From Acanthopleura granulata (Eukaryota > Mollusca > Polyplacophora > Chitonida > Chitonidae), in contig JABBOT010000014.1 of the NCBI GenBank assembly GCA_016165875.1, forward strand, positions 7,917,255 through 7,981,254: a stretch of 64,000 nt of DNA, read 5' to 3'. The first letter of the stretch is position 1, and every line of letters begins with the position of its first letter. This document shows, in pieces, positions 60,432 through 64,000 of the stretch. Made by a program: the position numbers and the translations under genes. The notes beneath the pieces are model-generated. The model was not told the origin of the DNA and did no database searches. It saw only the letters and a program-made list of their open reading frames with translations.

Positions 60432-60960
60432 CTAAGTTCGCTCGATCTCCTCCGTCAGTCGCGATGTCCTGGAGATTATCCCCAGCCCATGCAGAATGAT
60501 GGGCCATTCATGTCCGCTACTTGTCGTCTCGTGTCGCTCGGGCGAAAATAAATCGCACAGCAATTACCACTGAGAAGAACCAGTGTGGCGCCGCTGCTGA
60601 ACCCCAAGTGTCTTAACGTGGGCTGGTAAGTTACAACATCAGCATAGCAGCCGCTCGCCACAAAGGCAGGCCACAGGGACTGTTATGTGATTATACAGGT
60701 AAGAGAGCCCAAACCATCTGGCCTGGTGTGAAAACGCCTATTGCGTCTGCAGTTACTGACACGAACGCCGAGAGACGACGCAAAGACAACACAAACCATC
60801 GCTATGAAAACTGTCAATCACATTCCAGCAGAGGACGCGCTCATCAATATATAGTGTAACACATCGCCAAACTCAGCCAGCCGGTGTAACAACACAATCT
60901 ATCATGTATGTCAACGCGCTACCAGACCTGATACCGCGTGACAATTCTCCATTAGATGGG
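60410..60960. promoter_or_regulatory. CpG-rich stretch next to palindrome 2
   Basis: Frequent CpGs: CCCCGGCGTGCGTG, GTCGTCTCGTGTCGCTCGGG, TGGCGCCGCTGCTG, ACGAACGCCGAGAGACGACG. The left edge is the right arm of palindrome 2. A minus-strand 61-codon frame has no recognisable content. Candidate promoter, enhancer or unmethylated element. Confidence 0.3.
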
Positions 60961-61422
60961 CTTACGGCAGTTCTACAGGAAAGGACATCATGGGTCACTG
61001 GACTTGGAACACTTCGATCACACACCCTCGATATCCTACACCCAGCTAGCTCCCTGGAGACTTACACTGTTCGTATGCTCAGTGGCAACTACCGTCTCCA
61101 CCCCCCACCCTAACTCCCAACCCATAGGTGCACCAACATGAAGTCATAAGGTCTTCACACAATGGCAAGAAAACAAGAACTGTCTTTCATCCACAATGAA
61201 GCAAACTATATTAGGTTTACATGGTAAATAAAACTCTGTACCTGTAAAATGTAGAATGATAGGACTGACTTTATGTCACAGATAGGTTTCTATTTTGCCA
61301 GCAGACAAACATCATATTTAACAATGTATCTCCCTAAATCAAAGAATTTCTATAATGCTGACCTATGCATATCTATATCAAGCTTCCTAATATAAGAGTG
61401 ACAGCTAGGTCGTGAAGAAGAT
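60961..61422. other. Unassigned DNA
   Basis: Two overlapping plus frames of 61-69 codons over 60904-61141 have no recognisable features. Nothing else. Confidence 0.4.
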
Positions 61423-61480
61423 ACCAGACATGACATCCACCTTCTTTAAAATATTCTGACACCAGACCGATCACTTAAAT
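61423..61480 (-). mobile_element. Fragment of SINE family C
   Basis: ATACCAGACATGACATCCAC followed by CTGACACCAGACCGATCAC resembles the 3' body of the family C copy at 27851 (GACACCAGACATGACACCCC, then CTGACACTGGGCCAACTAG). Head not found. Confidence 0.55.
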
Positions 61481-62680
61481 CAACAAATTCTCTAACAATG
61501 AGCACCAGAATAGACATTCAGAATATTTCCAGTACTTGACATAAGATTCAACGCTCACTGACCTATGACAACTATAATATTGTGGATGTTAGATTCCAGA
61601 CAATAAAGAATGAAATGAACTCCACAAACATGACAAAAGAAGAAAGGTTCAAATGCCAAAATCTTCCCTGACCCCACTTGGAGACAATCAAGGGGTCTAC
61701 AAGAACTTCAGGGGCCAAAACTCAACACGAATCAATAGCTGTAGGTCAAAGGTCATTTCCACCAACCACAACCTTAAATCATGTCTTGGGAAACCATTGG
61801 AGCTCATGGAATTGGTATAGTGTTAGAGGCACTTTGTTTTTAAATAAAACATTAAAAAAAGGTCCATTCATAAAAACCACAAACTTTTCCTTCTCTGGGC
61901 CCCCAACAGGGAATCCAATCTCATCTTCCTGTGGGAATCCAACATGGAATCAAAAAAAAAAAAAAAAAGACTCTCCGTGGGAACCCAACATGGAATCCAA
62001 GTATATGTATACGTTTCATAAAATTTAGCTCCACTGCTTTGGACTTCTGTATCTTAAACATATGCCCCAAAAGTATGTCAAACCTTCATAAAAATATATT
62101 AAAAGACAACAAATAACAAAATCTCAGACATTTTGAAAGAGGGGTGGAGAAAGGCCTGAATGGCCACAGACATTTTGTTTTGATGTTTTATCTCTAAATT
62201 CAACATTTAATCTGGAATTCTTACAATGTCAAGGAATACACCACGTTAGAGAAAACAGAAAAAGATGTCGCTCACACAGCTAAAAGTGAACATAATGTTC
62301 AGGTGATTTCAGCGTAAACAGCTGTGGTCTCAGATTTAAGAAGTAACTTGCAGCTAATTTTTTTTCGCATTGATAACATGCAAACTTTTTTGCTCTTCTC
62401 GATGCACCCGATTTTGCTTACTTTGAACAGCGATTTTTGGTCAACGCATTACATGTACCACAAATATAAAGATGAATGAATCGCCCAATCAATCTTCTCC
62501 CAACGTTCACGAAATGTTTGATCCAGTCAACCGTTCAACAGAAAATTTAACAAAACTCTTTTAAACATCCATCAAAAAGTAAGAGGAATGTACAAATGTA
62601 CAAAACTTCAAAAGAAGGTGTTTACACTAAGAGACGAGGAAATCTGGGAGACTTCAGGAATGCACAGTAAAATCCCATAA
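61481..62680. other. Unassigned DNA with a small duplication
   Basis: CTGTGGGAATCCAACATGGA at about 61930 and CCGTGGGAACCCAACATGGA at about 61976 are direct copies 46 bp apart separated by an A17 run. The 116-codon frame at 61678-62028 crosses this and is not a gene. Confidence 0.45.
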
Positions 62681-63260
62681 GTAGTCCGTCTATATTCCGA
62701 TCACATCCTGATGAGGACAGCCCTTCTCATGTCCAATCTGCAAGCCAGCCAATCAGGTGTGCCTTCACAATAAATGATCTCGTTAGCTTCAATTAAGACA
62801 GAAGTACGCTTTAATCTGGCTGGCCATGGTCTTCTTATCTGCCGAGCGATCAAATGAAGGCACTGAATTCACCTCCCATCAAGTCCCTCCTTCCTCTTGT
62901 AATCTAGAGAAAGTCCAGTTAACCTGACAATGGTTCAATCAAGGCGGAATTGCCACGGGTGCCAATTTAGGCAACCCGAGAGCCACTCGAACTGACGGAC
63001 CCTCCTATACTCACAGACAAAAGGGCAAGTGAGCCCCTCAAGAGGGCAACTGGGGCATTGTTTGGGTGCACAAGTATATCAATCCATGGGCCAGCAGGCG
63101 CGATCATCTGGAACACCCCTAACACGCTACATGTCCAGTCTGCTACTGTCAGGACAATTATCATCATTTACCGATTCCTTCAGATCAGAAGATAGTGACA
63201 TTAATAAATGGGTCCAGCTCTTAGAACATATGTCATTATATCAGAGCTACACATGATGGA
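62681..63260. promoter_or_regulatory. Candidate conserved non-coding block
   Basis: About 570 bp of complex, GC-richer DNA with TCGTTAGCTTCAATTAAGAC, GAGCGATCAAATGAAGG, CTTGTAATCTAGAG and GGACAATTATCATC. Frames on both strands are short (66-75 codons) and antisense to each other. Reads like developmental regulatory DNA; conservation untested. Confidence 0.28.
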
Positions 63261-63702
63261 GACACTCCGGCATCTGAAGCCCTTAATTGAAATCCAATAT
63301 TCCCTTCTTAGACTAACCGGTCATTTATTTCTCAATTAATATTAGCTTGCCTGACTGCTGGCTTTCTAATATAATGGCGAAACACTGCCATATATCTCGT
63401 TATATCCTGTGTTGCTCTGACACCCGTAACTCCTATCTGGGCGCCAGAAATTCTTATTTCCATCTAATGACACAGCCAAAATGTGATTCCAGGAAAACTG
63501 CGTTCTATTTCTACTAACTAATTAAATGATACTAAATTCTTGTAAAGCAATGTTTTACCGTAACAATGATCAATTTTATGGACACACTTCATTCGGCTTT
63601 TGTTCTAAAACTCTGTTCAGCCCACCTGAAAATGAGAACTACAAGTATGAATTCAAAATAAACATTCAATTTTTCCTTCATTTTTGAATGATTTTATTAG
63701 GC
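63261..63702. other. Unassigned AT-rich DNA
   Basis: Nothing recognised. Confidence 0.4.
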
Positions 63703-64000
63703 GGTTTATATTTATTTGACTGTAATTTCTAACATTTCACCTATGGTGGCAGCAAGCATTATCATTTCTATAATTATTTGAAGTTCACATTTGGGTCGGC
63801 AAGTGCAAATGTAGCCTCCTTCAAATCGTTTTATGGCATTGCAGTCTCTGCCTTCAGAACATTACACAAGACATATTTTCAGTTATGACGGCTTACCTTA
63901 CCTGGTGACAAGAAAATTATCAGCGAAAGGAGTATTATGGAGCAAACCAGAGTGCCCCGGTAAGAACAAACAGCTGACCTCTCAGCAAAGTACATGTATA
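63703..64000 (-). mobile_element. SINE family B, split by an insertion and cut by the window end
   Basis: On plus the tail remnant (TATTTATTTGACTGTAATTT at about 63707) and CACCTATGGTGGCAGCAAGC at 63739-63758 lead to GCATTAT. The expected continuation, GGAGCAAACCAGAGTGCCCC (63939-63958), appears only after 176 extra bases. Removing 63763-63938 restores the order seen in other copies. ATTAT is present on both sides. The element runs off the right edge. Confidence 0.6.
63763..63938. mobile_element. 176-bp insertion inside the terminal SINE
   Basis: Flanked by ATTAT at 63758-63762 and 63934-63938, a possible 5-bp target-site duplication. It contains a 45-codon open frame (63774-63908) with Cys words CKC and CSLC, which I do not call a gene. 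Class unknown; no terminal inverted repeat was seen. Confidence 0.4.

Noticed and set aside
63774..63908. 45-codon Cys-containing frame as a relative of the ORF at 51833
   Set aside because: About 24 of 28 bases match around TCTCTGCCTTCAG, but similarity stops outside it and could arise by chance in 64 kb; the frame lies within an insertion.
1..64000. CRISPR array, bacterial operons, phage, or viral insertion
   Set aside because: Tandem repeats here lack unique spacers, no prokaryotic gene structure exists, and no viral protein was recognised in any frame.

Overview
The window looks like animal nuclear DNA, most likely from a mollusc or another lophotrochozoan. It is AT-rich, full of the word TACATGTA, and has no long intact open reading frame outside tandem repeats. 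It carries tRNA-derived SINEs whose shared 3' tail (GTGAAATATTCTTGAG...AAACACCAATCAAATAAATA) resembles, from memory, the Meta-type SINEs of molluscs. No bacterial gene organisation, rRNA or intact tRNA was found. The likeliest setting is an intron or intergenic desert, possibly near a developmental gene; that last point is inference from several GC/CpG-richer blocks with homeodomain-like words.

Region by region. 0-6.3 kb: SINE copies, a 19-bp tandem repeat, a 33-bp minisatellite (2.88-3.23 kb) and a large 36-bp minisatellite (3.60-5.46 kb). 6.3-19.6 kb: mostly unique AT-rich DNA with a CpG-rich patch at 13.55-13.90 kb. 19.7-21.8 kb: two copies of an element with internal ~145-157-bp repeats and a short terminal inverted repeat, with a SINE inserted between them. 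22-30 kb: mostly unique, a second SINE family at 27.9 kb and a dense CpG cluster at 29.6-29.9 kb. 30.8-34.3 kb: a 77-bp and a 41-bp minisatellite. 34.3-43.8 kb: candidate regulatory blocks and more SINEs. 44-49 kb: a dispersed repeat, SINEs, a 50-bp minisatellite and an old tandem duplication. 49.8-52.3 kb: promoter-like words (ETS, YY1, CRE, CCAAT) and the only coding candidate, a 91-codon acidic/Ser-rich ORF at 51833-52108. 55.1-60.5 kb: a mosaic dispersed repeat containing a ~560-bp palindrome, and a second, independent ~545-bp palindrome at 59.89-60.43 kb leading into a CpG-rich stretch. The right edge is a SINE split by a 176-bp insertion and cut by the window end.

I see no set of genes working together. 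The content is mobile-element, satellite and possibly regulatory DNA. The observations most worth following are the two long palindromes, a pair of similar non-repeat blocks at 50.27 and 57.19 kb, the tandem-unit elements at 19.7/21.1 kb, and the candidate promoter/first exon near 52 kb. All alignments were made by eye.
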